Origin: Symsagittifera roscoffensis
Taxonomy: Eukaryota; Xenacoelomorpha; Acoela; Convolutidae
Direction of reading: 5' to 3'
DNA length: 64,000 nucleotides
NCBI RefSeq assembly: GCF_963678635.1
Contig: NC_087062.1
Coordinates: 86,405,845-86,469,844, forward strand
How positions within the stretch are numbered: the stretch's first letter is position 1; every line of letters begins with the position of its first letter. Shown here one piece after another: positions 1-9,149 of the stretch. The notes under the pieces are model-generated. The model ran no database searches and was not told where the DNA came from. It saw only the letters and a list, made by a program, of their open reading frames with translations. Made by a program: the position numbers and the translations under genes.

Positions 1-117
1 AAAGAGGAAAAAGAAGAATAAAAAAACAATATAAACACAAACCAGTACACTTATACAATTGGAATCAACCAATTAGACACATCGATAGTTACATATTAAC
101 ATTCATCAAACGAAAAA
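1..117 (+). other. 5' leader of the LTR retroelement
   Basis: A/C-rich untranslated stretch directly before the first gag ATG at 118. It begins with a purine-rich run and has no ORF. By position it should contain the end of the left LTR and/or the primer-binding site region, but only 117 bases are in the window and I could not match any tRNA 3' end to it. The left LTR must lie upstream of the window. Confidence 0.4.
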
Positions 118-594
118 ATGAGCTCAACACACACCCCAGGTGAAGACAGTCCAGATGATGATGATATCTTCCCCTTTATCGTAGATGCAACCACTGATAG
201 AGGACAGCATATATTTTGCAAAAATTTACTCTTAAATTTGTTTAAACCCGGAATCAGTCCATGTAAAACAGAGTTCCTAGATGTAAAAATCAAAAGACAA
301 ATTATCGATCACTATTTGAAAGATATATGCAACTTAACACAACAATACGGAATCTACTCCATAGAATTCAGCTCACCAAACCAGAATCACAGCAAATATG
401 TAATTCAAACAGACGACCTTGATTTAGAATTTTCAAAAGTATTCTCAGAATATATAAAAAGCATACAATATCATAACTCACAAAGAGCAAACTCCATATT
501 CACCAATGAAGTTTTTGCAATAATATATAGTTATATCTCGATATTAGAAAACGAAATCCCAATCTCAAATGTCTCACCGACAGAAACATCTTAA
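118..594 (+). CDS. Gag N-terminal segment, ended by an in-frame TAA
   Basis: A 158-codon ORF with an ATG start at 118. Its reading frame is the same as that of the main gag frame downstream: codons from 595 continue open after TAA at 592-594. The N terminus is acidic (SPDDDD) and no domain is recognised. The simplest reading is one gag gene of about 1,090 codons (118-3402) with a nonsense mutation at codon 159. The alternative is a separate small protein with occasional readthrough. No other in-frame ATG occurs until 988, so a separate start for the main Gag would have to be there or at a non-ATG codon. The composition (A/C-rich, G-poor) matches the rest of the element. Confidence 0.6.
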   Translation: MSSTHTPGEDSPDDDDIFPFIVDATTDRGQHIFCKNLLLNLFKPGISPCKTEFLDVKIKRQIIDHYLKDICNLTQQYGIYSIEFSSPNQNHSKYVIQTDDLDLEFSKVFSEYIKSIQYHNSQRANSIFTNEVFAIIYSYISILENEIPISNVSPTETS

Positions 595-3402
595 CATATA
601 AGAGTACGACATGAAATCACACTACTCTCTAGTTTTCTAAATATAATTAAAGAAAATTTCACAAAAGATGATGTTTCACAACATACAAAACATGACTTAC
701 AAAAAATCTTGGCATGGTTTATAATAGATTATTTCACACATAATCTAGATTTAATTTCACAAGCAAGAAAAAATTTTAGACCTCAAAACTCAAACGATGA
801 TACTGCCATCACAGAACAGTCAGACTATGTTTGGGACCCCGAATGGTCTCATCCCGCATTCATTAACTTCCCACAATCAATCTCAAGTCAAGCAATAAGT
901 ACGATATCTTATGTAAGAGATTATGTAAGAGTAATACCATTAACCATAGATGCAACACCATTAAACTATAATACATTTTTACCTGATATGCAAAATAATA
1001 GTTTAAACTCCATAATCATACACAATGAAAACCTCAATGGAACTAGAAATCTCACTCAACAAGATATCCAGACACCATCACACTTCATAAATGAAGAAAT
1101 CGTACACACAACAACTACACAACAAAGCATTTCACCGATACGTCCAAATTTAACAACACCAAGAAATACAAACCCTTCACAAACACAGGTAACCTTACAA
1201 TCAACCGTTAAACCTTCGGTTGCCCCAAAATATTCACACATGGATTATCAAACATACAGACCCATGACAATACCGTCAAAAACACGTAAAACGTTCACTA
1301 GAAACAATTTTGCAGAACATAATTATAATTACACACATCCATCAAAAACAAATTATCCCCCACGAAAAAATTTTAATAGCTATACAAGATCTCGAAACTG
1401 GGATAACCCAATGGCACAAACTAATTCAGTAAATTTTCAAACAAATTTACATCCTTCACAGGATCGTAGTGAAAACTATCCATTTTTTCAACAAAATAAA
1501 AATAAAAAACAAACATCTTATCAAATGGATTACTTATCCTCAGATGATGATTTTTTACAACCAGATATATTTGCACCATATAATCAAGAATATCGTGGAC
1601 AAGGAGTACAGAAACCACATACAAATCATAGAATTTTTTCTCCACAACCGATAGATACACAAAATCAACAACCAATTCAGCAACAAAACCCAATTAATAC
1701 ACAATATTTTCAACCAATTCAGCAACAAAACCCAATGATCACACACTCGTATCAACCGACGCAAATGCAAAATGAAATACCACTCCCATATTATCTTCAA
1801 CAACACGAAATAACAAGAAATCAACTTTCAAATTTTTCTCAAATGCCAAATGCAGCAGAATCATTACAAATGACAATGAATCCATACCTTATGGGTGGAT
1901 CATCAATAACATCAAATAAACCTTTAATGGTATTCACAGGAACAGACCCTGAATATTCTGTAGAAGACTATTTAAATGCAGTAACAGCAAATTTGATTTT
2001 AAATATAGGACCTGAACCAATTAATACGCCATTACATCAAAACTGGATACATCGACGCACAGCGTTGATACAAACAACTTTAGACGGCGCAGCCCAAAAA
2101 TGGTTTTCAGTATTGCCTCTAGAAATAAAATCAAATTGGAAAAGGTTTACACAAGAATTTTCAAAAATGTTTGACTCCGAAATAAACAAACAACAACAAA
2201 GAGTTTTATGTAATGAAATTCGCAGATTACCAAATGAAACCATCAAGCAATTAGCAGTACGCATCGAAACACTAGTTCGAAAAGCATATTCATTAAATAC
2301 ACATGACTATAAAAACACAAAGATGACAGAAATCTTAATGATGACCTTAACACCTCAATTAAGGAAAATAGCAATAAAAAAGAGAGCATCCCATCCCTCC
2401 TCAATTCGAGAACCCGATTTAGATTTTCGAAAACTAGTAGACAAACTAGAACAAGCAGAAATAACAATGAAACTCGAAGAAACAGAAAATCTGAAATTAC
2501 AATATGTCAACCGAATCGAAACAAATAGCACAAGTATCAACAATATACAGGAATCAGATTCAGACCTCGTTGAAAAAATCACTGAAATACTCAATATTTA
2601 CGAAAAACACCCAAACTTTAAAGGCAAACCATCTTTCAAAAAATGGTGTAATTATTGCCGACGATACGGACATAGTATTTCTGAATGTAGACAAAAACAG
2701 CAAGACAATCAAAATAAACCTCAAAAATATAAAGAACTGAACAAATCATTCTATCAATACATGAAGAAAGATCAAAATCTACCAAACAAAAATGTATACA
2801 GCAACAACAGTTCAGGAAAACCACTACCGAGCAATACCAACTACACGAGAAATCAATCACCACATAACTCAAGTTATAGAGGAAGATCGCCAGAACGAAG
2901 AAATACACAAAATTCGTCACAAAATCACTACAATAGACCAAATAGTAGAAATAACTACTCCAGATCAAATTCAAATACAACACGATTTGTTTCTAGATCT
3001 AATTCCCAATCAAGAAATAATTACTATCCAAACAATCAATCACGAAATTCATCATACAATAGAAATAGAAACTACTCCAATAATCGGAATAGAAGTTATT
3101 CAAACAACCGAAACCAGAATTACCCGAACAATCGATCAAGGAATAACTCATATAATAGATCGAACTATAACAGACCAAACAATAATTACCAAAACAGATC
3201 ACGAAATAATTCACAAAATCGACATTCAAGTTATAATAATCGTTATAGAAATTATTCCCAATCACCACACAGGAATAATAACCGTTATAATAATTCTAAT
3301 AATCGCCATAGAAGTAGTACACCTAAACATCAAAGAAATATAAATCAAGTACAATCAAATCCAGAAACAACATCAGACCCTCCAGGTATTGATGACACAT
3401 GA
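595..3402 (+). CDS. gag: Gag (capsid/nucleocapsid) of a Ty3/Gypsy-type element
   Basis: Structural polyprotein that should form the particle and bind genomic RNA. The open frame runs from the codon after TAA 592 to TGA 3400-3402; the first in-frame ATG is at 988. The first part is Q/N/P-rich with a short duplicated QPIQQQNP motif near 1,670-1,740. A retrotransposon-gag type capsid domain follows (about 1,920-2,480; features include LDGAAQKWFSVLP and a helical stretch after it). One CCHC zinc knuckle lies at 2647-2688 (C-x2-C-x4-H-x4-C, CNYCRRYGHSISEC). The last 180 residues or so are an N/R/S/Y-rich disordered tail, unusual in length. Pol continues in the same frame after the TGA, so Gag-Pol could be made by stop readthrough; a decayed copy explains the stop equally well. 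Confidence 0.85.
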   Translation, partial: HIRVRHEITLLSSFLNIIKENFTKDDVSQHTKHDLQKILAWFIIDYFTHNLDLISQARKNFRPQNSNDDTAITEQSDYVWDPEWSHPAFINFPQSISSQAISTISYVRDYVRVIPLTIDATPLNYNTFLPDMQNNSLNSIIIHNENLNGTRNLTQQDIQTPSHFINEEIVHTTTTQQSISPIRPNLTTPRNTNPSQTQVTLQSTVKPSVAPKYSHMDYQTYRPMTIPSKTRKTFTRNNFAEHNYNYTHPSKTNYPPRKNFNSYTRSRNWDNPMAQTNSVNFQTNLHPSQDRSENYPFFQQNKNKKQTSYQMDYLSSDDDFLQPDIFAPYNQEYRGQGVQKPHTNHRIFSPQPIDTQNQQPIQQQNPINTQYFQPIQQQNPMITHSYQPTQMQNEIPLPYYLQQHEITRNQLSNFSQMPNAAESLQMTMNPYLMGGSSITSNKPLMVFTGTDPEYSVEDYLNAVTANLILNIGPEPINTPLHQNWIHRRTALIQTTLDGAAQKWFSVLPLEIKSNWKRFTQEFSKMFDSEINKQQQRVLCNEIRRLPNETIKQLAVRIETLVRKAYSLNTHDYKNTKMTEILMMTLTPQLRKIAIKKRASHPSSIREPDLDFRKLVDKLEQAEITMKLEETENLKLQYVNRIETNSTSINNIQESDSDLVEKITEILNIYEKHPNFKGKPSFKKWCNYCRRYGHSISECRQKQQDNQNKPQKYKELNKSFYQYMKKDQNLPNKNVYSNNSSGKPLPSNTNYTRNQSPHNSSYRGRSPERRNTQNSSQNHYNRPNSRNNYSRSNSNTTRFVSRSNSQSRNNYYPNNQSRNSSYNRNRNYSNNRNRSYSNNRNQNYPNNRSRNNSYNRSNYNRPNNNYQNRSRNNSQNRHSSYNNRYRNYSQSPHRNNNRYNNSNNRHRSSTPKHQRNINQVQSNPETTSDPPGIDDT

Positions 3403-3483
3403 AATAACGAACTACAACTGAATCAAATAAACTGTGAATCATCAGAATCAGAAAGTGATACAGAAAACACTATCTCCATAAAT

Positions 3484-5043
3484 ATGATAGCAGTTGAAAA
3501 TGATTACGAACCTATTATATATGAACAACCTTTTTCATCACATATATATGAAAATCAATTAGAACTCCTTCACAATTATTATATTGAACCCATCCATTCT
3601 ACACAAACAACACAAGAAACAAACGAAATTAACACTACAAATAAATCCAATGAAAATGACAAAACAAAATGCTTAAATACAAATCACATCTATCAAAACA
3701 TACAAAAAGAACAACCCAAAGAAAAAATTTGGACAATACCATTTCTTTTAGAAAGTCCAAGAAGCAAAGAATTTCAACCACCAGATCTTGAAATTGATTT
3801 TCTAATTGATTCAGGAGCAGAATCAAATATAATAAACATTCCCACATGGAATGAAATAAAAACCTTACACCCAAAGCTAACACCTCTTGAAACCTCCAGT
3901 AAACTAGCAACAGCACAAGGATCAACATTGGTAAACTATGGAAAAATTCAATTATTTCTTCTCCCCGCAAGAACAATGGAGCAAAATAAAATTTTAACTA
4001 AACCATTTAAACAAATATTCCATATCACTGATATTAAACACAATATCATTGGAATACCATTTATCTCTAAATATATACCAACAATCAACATATTAAACAG
4101 TAAAATACTAATCAAAGATAAATACACAAAAACAAAAGACACATCCCTAACATTTTTCCAAAGATTAAACAAACAACCACCATTCTTTTCAAAATTTTAT
4201 CCAATATATAACCAACAAAGAAAACACCTGAAACCACTATCAGGAAATATAGGATTTTTAGGCTATTGCGAAACCAACGCTACGATATCACCAATACACG
4301 AAAAAGAATATCGCGTAAATAATATACTCCAATTATTAGATATTTGTCAATCAACAATTCTTAATGAAGAATTATCCATAAATAATATAATAAGTAACGA
4401 AAAAAGAAATACGGATTATTTCAAAAAAACCCCATATTTCAAACCTACATTCAACATAAGTAACTACGCAGAGAATCAACAGAAATTTTTAACAATGTTT
4501 AACTTCCAACATTCACAAATAACACAAGCCGAATTTGAAAAATTAGCCAAACAGCTAATTAAATATTCATCAGTCTATGCAACATCCAAATTTGATGTTG
4601 GCAAAATCAGCTCATCACTACATCTTCCATTAAAACCAGATGCAGTTTTCAAAAAACAAAGAGCAAGTAAAGTACCAATTCACTTACACGATAAAGTGAA
4701 CAAATTACTCGACATTTTAGAACAATACAACATTATATCACCAGTAAATAAAGAAGAACAACCAAAAGGTAACACATTTATCAACCCTGTTATCATTCTA
4801 GCCAAAGGAGAATCACTAAAAATCGTTCTCGACGCTAGATACCTCAACTCACTCATAGATGAATCAAAGTGTAATTGGCCTATTGAACCAATACAAGTTA
4901 TTTTAACAAAAATAAACGGAAAATACTTTACAACCGCAGATATGAATAGTGCATACAATCAAATGCCATTAGATGAACAATCGCGACGTTTAACACAATT
5001 TGTTATTGGAAACCAACAGTATGAATTCAACCGCTTATTATAG
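3484..5043 (+). CDS. pol: Pol part 1: aspartic protease and first half of reverse transcriptase
   Basis: Same frame as gag; open from 3403 with first ATG at 3484. The retropepsin active site is FLIDSGAESN with the catalytic Asp codon at 3808-3810. After a linker comes the RT fingers/palm start: LDARYLNSLIDESK, then motif A TTADMNSAYNQ with the catalytic Asp codon at 4939-4941. The frame ends at TAG 5041-5043, in the stretch just before motif B. The RT reading continues at once in another frame (5043-5216), so the stop results from a small deletion or frame change, not from the natural end of a protein. Ty3/Gypsy placement rests on the PR-RT-RNase H-integrase order of the whole pol region. Confidence 0.85.
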   Translation: MIAVENDYEPIIYEQPFSSHIYENQLELLHNYYIEPIHSTQTTQETNEINTTNKSNENDKTKCLNTNHIYQNIQKEQPKEKIWTIPFLLESPRSKEFQPPDLEIDFLIDSGAESNIINIPTWNEIKTLHPKLTPLETSSKLATAQGSTLVNYGKIQLFLLPARTMEQNKILTKPFKQIFHITDIKHNIIGIPFISKYIPTINILNSKILIKDKYTKTKDTSLTFFQRLNKQPPFFSKFYPIYNQQRKHLKPLSGNIGFLGYCETNATISPIHEKEYRVNNILQLLDICQSTILNEELSINNIISNEKRNTDYFKKTPYFKPTFNISNYAENQQKFLTMFNFQHSQITQAEFEKLAKQLIKYSSVYATSKFDVGKISSSLHLPLKPDAVFKKQRASKVPIHLHDKVNKLLDILEQYNIISPVNKEEQPKGNTFINPVIILAKGESLKIVLDARYLNSLIDESKCNWPIEPIQVILTKINGKYFTTADMNSAYNQMPLDEQSRRLTQFVIGNQQYEFNRLL

Positions 5044-5216
5044 GACCAGCAGCATTTTCAGCTTTTATGAGCAAAATTTTTCGACCACTAATACTCAAGA
5101 AAAACGCAATCACCTATTTAGACGATGTTTTTATGCAATCACAGACTAAAGAAGAAATGTTCAATGTTTTAGAACAATATGACCAAATACTCAGAAAATC
5201 TGAAGGCCGCCCCTGA
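5043..5216 (+). pseudogene. pol: Pol part 2: RT palm fragment with YLDD box, in a shifted frame
   Basis: A short open stretch in a different frame from the pieces before and after it. It reads GPAAFSAFMSKIF, then the RT active-site box TYLDDVF at 5112-5132 (the two Asp codons are 5121-5126), then a helical stretch, ending at TGA 5214-5216. The RT reading then moves back to the earlier frame (from about 5179). Two opposite frame changes within about 170 bases mean this RT cannot be translated normally, which is good evidence that the copy is inactive. Confidence 0.8.
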
Positions 5217-5664
5217 TAAATCACACTTCTTTTTAACACGAGTAAAACTCTTAGGACATAACATAGAAAAAAAAACAATCACTCCATTAAAATCACGCAT
5301 TGACGCTATTCAGAAACTCCAACCACCAACAAACAAAAAAAAAATCCAAGAATTTCTTGGAATGTTAAACTTTTTAAGCAAATATGTTTATAAAATGCAA
5401 TTATATCTAAGACCATTCTATAATATACTTAGACAACAAAATAATTTTGAATGGAATACAGAACACCAAGCACGATTTGAAGAAATAAACAAACTCTTAA
5501 CTGAACAAATTTCAAATACAATTCCAGATCCGAATCAACCATTCTACGCAATGTGCGATGCTTCGAACTTTGGCATCGGCGCAGCGTTATTACAATCACA
5601 TAATGGTACAACGAAAAGAACCTTATATCAGCACATTCTCGATTATTCACTCAAGCAGAGCTAA
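5179..5664 (+). CDS. pol: Pol part 3: RT thumb/connection and start of RNase H
   Basis: Back in the gag frame. The segment begins in the RT C-terminal part (KAAPDKSHFFLTRVKLLGHN, typical of Ty3/Gypsy RT), passes through a connection stretch containing IQEFLGMLNFLSKYV, and enters RNase H. There YAMCDASNFGIGAALLQ contains the first RNase H catalytic Asp (codon 5556-5558). It ends early at a stop around 5662-5664, after a further frame change near 5,620-5,640; RNase H then continues in the frame of the next segment. The ATG at 5179 is internal, not a true start. Confidence 0.8.
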   Translation: MTKYSENLKAAPDKSHFFLTRVKLLGHNIEKKTITPLKSRIDAIQKLQPPTNKKKIQEFLGMLNFLSKYVYKMQLYLRPFYNILRQQNNFEWNTEHQARFEEINKLLTEQISNTIPDPNQPFYAMCDASNFGIGAALLQSHNGTTKRTLYQHILDYSLKQS

Positions 5665-5678
5665 GACTCTCAACCCTA

Positions 5679-7538
5679 ATGAGAGAATGTACAGCCATAA
5701 TCTATACACTTACGGAATATGAATTTCTGATACTTGGATCAAAACATCCAACAGTTCTATTCACAGATCACAAACCAATCATTTTTCTCTTCACACAAAA
5801 ATCCAACCCAAATCACCGAGTTTACAGATTTCAATTAATTCTAATGAAATTTCCAAACTTACATATAGTTTGGACAGCAGGAAAAAATCTTGCATTACCA
5901 GACACATTAAGTCGAAATACACCACCTGAATTACTTACACGTAAAACTACAGTAGAAATACCCAAAAATATAAAATTCTACCTTGCAGAAAACGAAACAT
6001 CACCCCGATTAGAATGCAAATATGCAGTAAAAACTGACGTTGAACAATCACAGATAAATAATCTACAACACTTTCCACTTTATTTAGATTGTCAAAATAA
6101 CCACTACGAAGTTGATCTACTTGGAACATCAACTTTTAAACCAATTCCATTCTCACAATGGATAAAAAATAACACCCAACAAAAAAGAGTAAAACAACAC
6201 TCGCATAAAAAAGACCTTTTTCCATTAATTGAAAAAGAAAACCTAACTGATAAAATAAATTTATCAGGACCACAAACAAACGATTCAAAATACACAATAA
6301 ATCAAGTATTTGACCTCCATGACCCACTTGATACAATTCCTTTATCTAAATTAGAAATTGCAAACATTTTTCTCCCCCCAACAGATAAAATTACAATTAA
6401 TACTTTAAAACAATATCAAAATCTTGACCCAGTAATTAGACAACTAAAATCATGGCACAAATATAAAACTAAACCCGTAAAAGCAGATACCACAATTTTA
6501 GGAAATAAAACACTCCTCCGATATTTTCGAAAATTTAAAAATACAACAATTAATGAAAACACAGACCTCCTACAATACCAATTAAATGAATCAACAGTTC
6601 CCTGTCTCCCTTTAAGTATGATTCTTATAGCTTTTAATATTTCACATACACAAAATATTAAAGGACACTCTGGATCAGAGAAAACATATTCAAATTTCAT
6701 ACAAAACTTTTATTTCCCAAATGCACCAATTTGGATAAAAGTACTATGCAATGACTGTATAGTATGCCAACTAAATAAACCTTACCCAAATCAAAAACAA
6801 ATAGCACAAAAACAAGATTTTAAAGGACAATGTTTGTACTTTAACCACCGTATCTCATTAGATACTAAAGGACCAATTTCACCCTCATCCGAAGGAAACT
6901 CCTACATTATGGTAATTGTTGACGCATTTACACATTATGTAGCACTTAACCCAGTACCACATTGTAACGCTTATTACGCTTACACAACGCTTTATGAACA
7001 CTGGATAGCCAAATTTGGACTACCAGAAATTCTAGTTACAGATAACGGTACAGAATTTATAAATAATGAAATTATCACACTATGTCATCTATATAACATC
7101 AAACACAAACCACGTACATCTCACGCACCTTGGACAAACGGCTTAGTCGAAGGTATGAACCGTTCACTACAAGAATATCTTAGATGTATCATCAATGGAA
7201 ATGATACAAGATATACTGAATGGTCAGCAGATGTAAAATTATTTCCCCTAGCATATAATTCACAAATCACGACAACTCTAGAAATGTCACCATATGAAAT
7301 GGTTTTTAACCAAAAGCCACGCAAACCAATAATGTTTACAGCAAACTCTCATAAAAACGCACAAGGTTATTGTCAACCAAATAAAGACTCAATTTGTTAT
7401 AACATACCTTTACATACACATGATGAAGATCATTTTCATCACCCACAAATTCTTAAATTAGCCTCCGGTACACACACCGAATGGATTTTAAACAGAGATA
7501 AAAAACACAATGAAATTTACCAAAAAGTAACAAAATAG
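5679..7538 (+). CDS. pol: Pol part 4: RNase H remainder and integrase
   Basis: Opens with the rest of RNase H (MRECTAIIYTLTEYEFLILG and the VLFTDHKPI region with a catalytic-type Asp), then a long linker (about 200 residues). Next comes the integrase. The zinc-binding HHCC domain includes GHSGSEKTY and CNDCIVCQ. The catalytic core has first Asp in SLDTKGP (6861-6863), second Asp in VTDNGTEF (7041-7043) and Glu in GLVEGMN (7149-7151). The second Asp and the Glu are 35 residues apart, the exact D,D35E spacing. All three residues are intact. The frame stops at TAG 7536-7538, but the next ORF continues in the same frame, so the stop interrupts the integrase C-terminal region. Confidence 0.88.
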   Translation: MRECTAIIYTLTEYEFLILGSKHPTVLFTDHKPIIFLFTQKSNPNHRVYRFQLILMKFPNLHIVWTAGKNLALPDTLSRNTPPELLTRKTTVEIPKNIKFYLAENETSPRLECKYAVKTDVEQSQINNLQHFPLYLDCQNNHYEVDLLGTSTFKPIPFSQWIKNNTQQKRVKQHSHKKDLFPLIEKENLTDKINLSGPQTNDSKYTINQVFDLHDPLDTIPLSKLEIANIFLPPTDKITINTLKQYQNLDPVIRQLKSWHKYKTKPVKADTTILGNKTLLRYFRKFKNTTINENTDLLQYQLNESTVPCLPLSMILIAFNISHTQNIKGHSGSEKTYSNFIQNFYFPNAPIWIKVLCNDCIVCQLNKPYPNQKQIAQKQDFKGQCLYFNHRISLDTKGPISPSSEGNSYIMVIVDAFTHYVALNPVPHCNAYYAYTTLYEHWIAKFGLPEILVTDNGTEFINNEIITLCHLYNIKHKPRTSHAPWTNGLVEGMNRSLQEYLRCIINGNDTRYTEWSADVKLFPLAYNSQITTTLEMSPYEMVFNQKPRKPIMFTANSHKNAQGYCQPNKDSICYNIPLHTHDEDHFHHPQILKLASGTHTEWILNRDKKHNEIYQKVTK

Positions 7539-8141
7539 TTGTTACAAAGGCAAAACATTAATGAACAAATAAATTCACGCTTTACACCAGCCTCCGATTT
7601 AAAAATTGGAACATTTGTTTTAATACCCAATTTTAATACTCAAAAAGGAATTTCTAAAAAATTACAACCCCTTCGTAAAGGACCATACCAAATAATTGCA
7701 AAACCCACTGATGTCACATATAAAATCACCGACTCAGACAAAAAAGAAATCGTTCAACACCGAAATAACCTATTACCTTATTATCCAAAAGAATACGCAC
7801 TCCGCGAACTAACTCAATTATATTCTTTTACAGGTTTAAAAAGTATTCAAAATGACCCACATACGGAAAATACAACAAAGGAACAAAAAGATTTTCACCT
7901 CAAAAACCAAATAACAAAATCAACCACCACAAAAAACAATACAAAAAATCTAGATCAAAATACATCTCAAAAAAAAAGAAAATATAGAAAAATGACAGAA
8001 CAAATAATACCCCAAGAACAAATCGACAAATCGGAACATAGAGAGTCTTCACGACTTAGAAATCAACCACGTAAAAATTATAAATTATTCATCCCACAAT
8101 CTAAAATATTAAAGAAAGTCGAATTTCAAAAACAACTTTAA
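7539..8141 (+). CDS. pol: Pol part 5: integrase C-terminal region with GPY/F motif
   Basis: In frame with the preceding integrase segment after TAG 7536-7538, with no ATG near its beginning. It contains the GPY/F module typical of Ty3/Gypsy integrases (LRKGPYQIIAKPTDVTYKI; Gly-Pro-Tyr codons 7680-7688) and HRNNLLPYY just after it. The rest is a Lys/Asn/Gln-rich basic tail, with no chromodomain seen. The natural end of pol is TAA at 8139-8141. Either the TAG at 7536 is a nonsense mutation or, less likely, a readthrough site. Confidence 0.8.
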   Translation: MLQRQNINEQINSRFTPASDLKIGTFVLIPNFNTQKGISKKLQPLRKGPYQIIAKPTDVTYKITDSDKKEIVQHRNNLLPYYPKEYALRELTQLYSFTGLKSIQNDPHTENTTKEQKDFHLKNQITKSTTTKNNTKNLDQNTSQKKRKYRKMTEQIIPQEQIDKSEHRESSRLRNQPRKNYKLFIPQSKILKKVEFQKQL

Positions 8142-8733
8142 TTTTGTATTTCACAATCTTAGACCTTTGAAACATTTTGAATTTTCATTTTTCAAAATAA
8201 CATGCTGACAAACACGCAGCGATTCTAGTTCATAATTAGCCAATAGGATTCATCCAATCCGTCACCTTCTCTAACTCTAACACAAACCAACTAGACGAAC
8301 GATATTAAACTCCAGGCATATCTATAACTATAACTTTACGACCTCCAGGTCAAAAATAAGCAAACCACTCCAACTTGACAACTAAAATAAATATCACCAT
8401 AATATCATAACCCTCCCTTATCTAATAAACCAAAGATCAACAATATTTCCCCAACTCAGCCCTCAAATACCCCCCAAACAAATATGTTAAATTAGCCTAA
8501 AGTAAAAGAACGACCATTTTAATTAGCCTAAAGTATAAAAATCTCGAAAATACCCCAGATCATTTGACAAATGAAAATAAAGACAAAGAAGACCTCCCGA
8601 TCACCATAAAAATTGCCCCCAACAATTTTTCACAAAACTCAACCCACTTGTCAAAAAACCAATAAATAATCCGACCACACTTGAAAATTGCCCCAAACAA
8701 CAAAAAATATTCGATCAAGAAGTCATTTCGTAA
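8142..8733 (+). other. Non-coding spacer between pol and the small membrane ORFs
   Basis: About 590 bases without a supported ORF on the + strand. It is A/C-rich like the rest of the element. A short phrase (ATTAGCCTAAAGTA) occurs twice, near 8,493 and 8,521. A subgenomic promoter or splice acceptor for the downstream ORFs might be expected here, but none could be identified. Confidence 0.4.
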
Positions 8734-8964
8734 ATGCTCTTCTCTCAATCAGTCACTATAATTATCATAAACCTCAAACAATTTTTTATGATACTTAAAA
8801 CTTTTACAATATTTCTTTTTGATATCTTTGAATCTTTTGTAATAATCTTAATCATTTTTTGCAATATTTTTTTAATTTTCTATTCCCTCTTTGAACTATA
8901 CCTCCAACTTTCAAAAGCTATTGACTATATCCACAGGTACGATTCACAAAACTTATCTAAATGA
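8734..8964 (+). CDS. Small hydrophobic ORF between pol and env (76 aa)
   Basis: ATG at 8734, TGA at 8962-8964. The protein is very hydrophobic, with two or three probable membrane segments (IIIINLKQFFMILKTFTIFL and FVIILIIFCNIFLIFYSLFE), and a short charged C-terminal tail. No family is recognised. Its stop overlaps the ATG of the next ORF in the sequence ATGA (8961-8964), which suggests coupled translation by termination-reinitiation. In this position, between pol and the envelope-like gene, a small membrane accessory protein is plausible; this is inference. The AT-rich composition could also produce such hydrophobic ORFs by chance, so confidence is moderate. Confidence 0.45.
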   Translation: MLFSQSVTIIIINLKQFFMILKTFTIFLFDIFESFVIILIIFCNIFLIFYSLFELYLQLSKAIDYIHRYDSQNLSK

Positions 8965-9149
8965 TACGAACCATTTTTAGTAGAACCGATATTTTTTTAC
9001 TATTTGTAATTTTTATAACATTTCTATCATCCCTCATCTTGACAATATGCAAATGTATAAAAAAAGCAATCATCACATTCGCCCTAGCAACAATTCTCCT
9101 AATTCTTTTTTTAGAAGAATACTATAATAAACATAAATTTTTTCACTAA
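8961..9149 (+). CDS. Second small hydrophobic ORF (62 aa), overlapping the first
   Basis: ATG at 8961 overlaps the previous stop as ATGA; it ends at TAA 9147-9149. Two probable membrane segments are visible: FLLFVIFITFLSSLILTICK and TFALATILLILFLEEYY, with a basic CKCIKK-like link between them. No family is recognised. The reading frame stays open for 391 further codons after the TAA, so this could be the membrane anchor of a longer readthrough protein, or the 5' end of one gene broken by a nonsense mutation. Start choice rests on the only ATG and the tight overlap. Confidence 0.45.
   Translation: MIRTIFSRTDIFLLFVIFITFLSSLILTICKCIKKAIITFALATILLILFLEEYYNKHKFFH

Noticed and set aside
2792-3343. 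183-codon + strand ORF overlapping the end of gag in another frame
   Set aside because: It follows the repetitive N/R/S/Y coding region and reads as an Ile/Thr/His/Glu-rich repeat; a frame shadow of the Gag tail.
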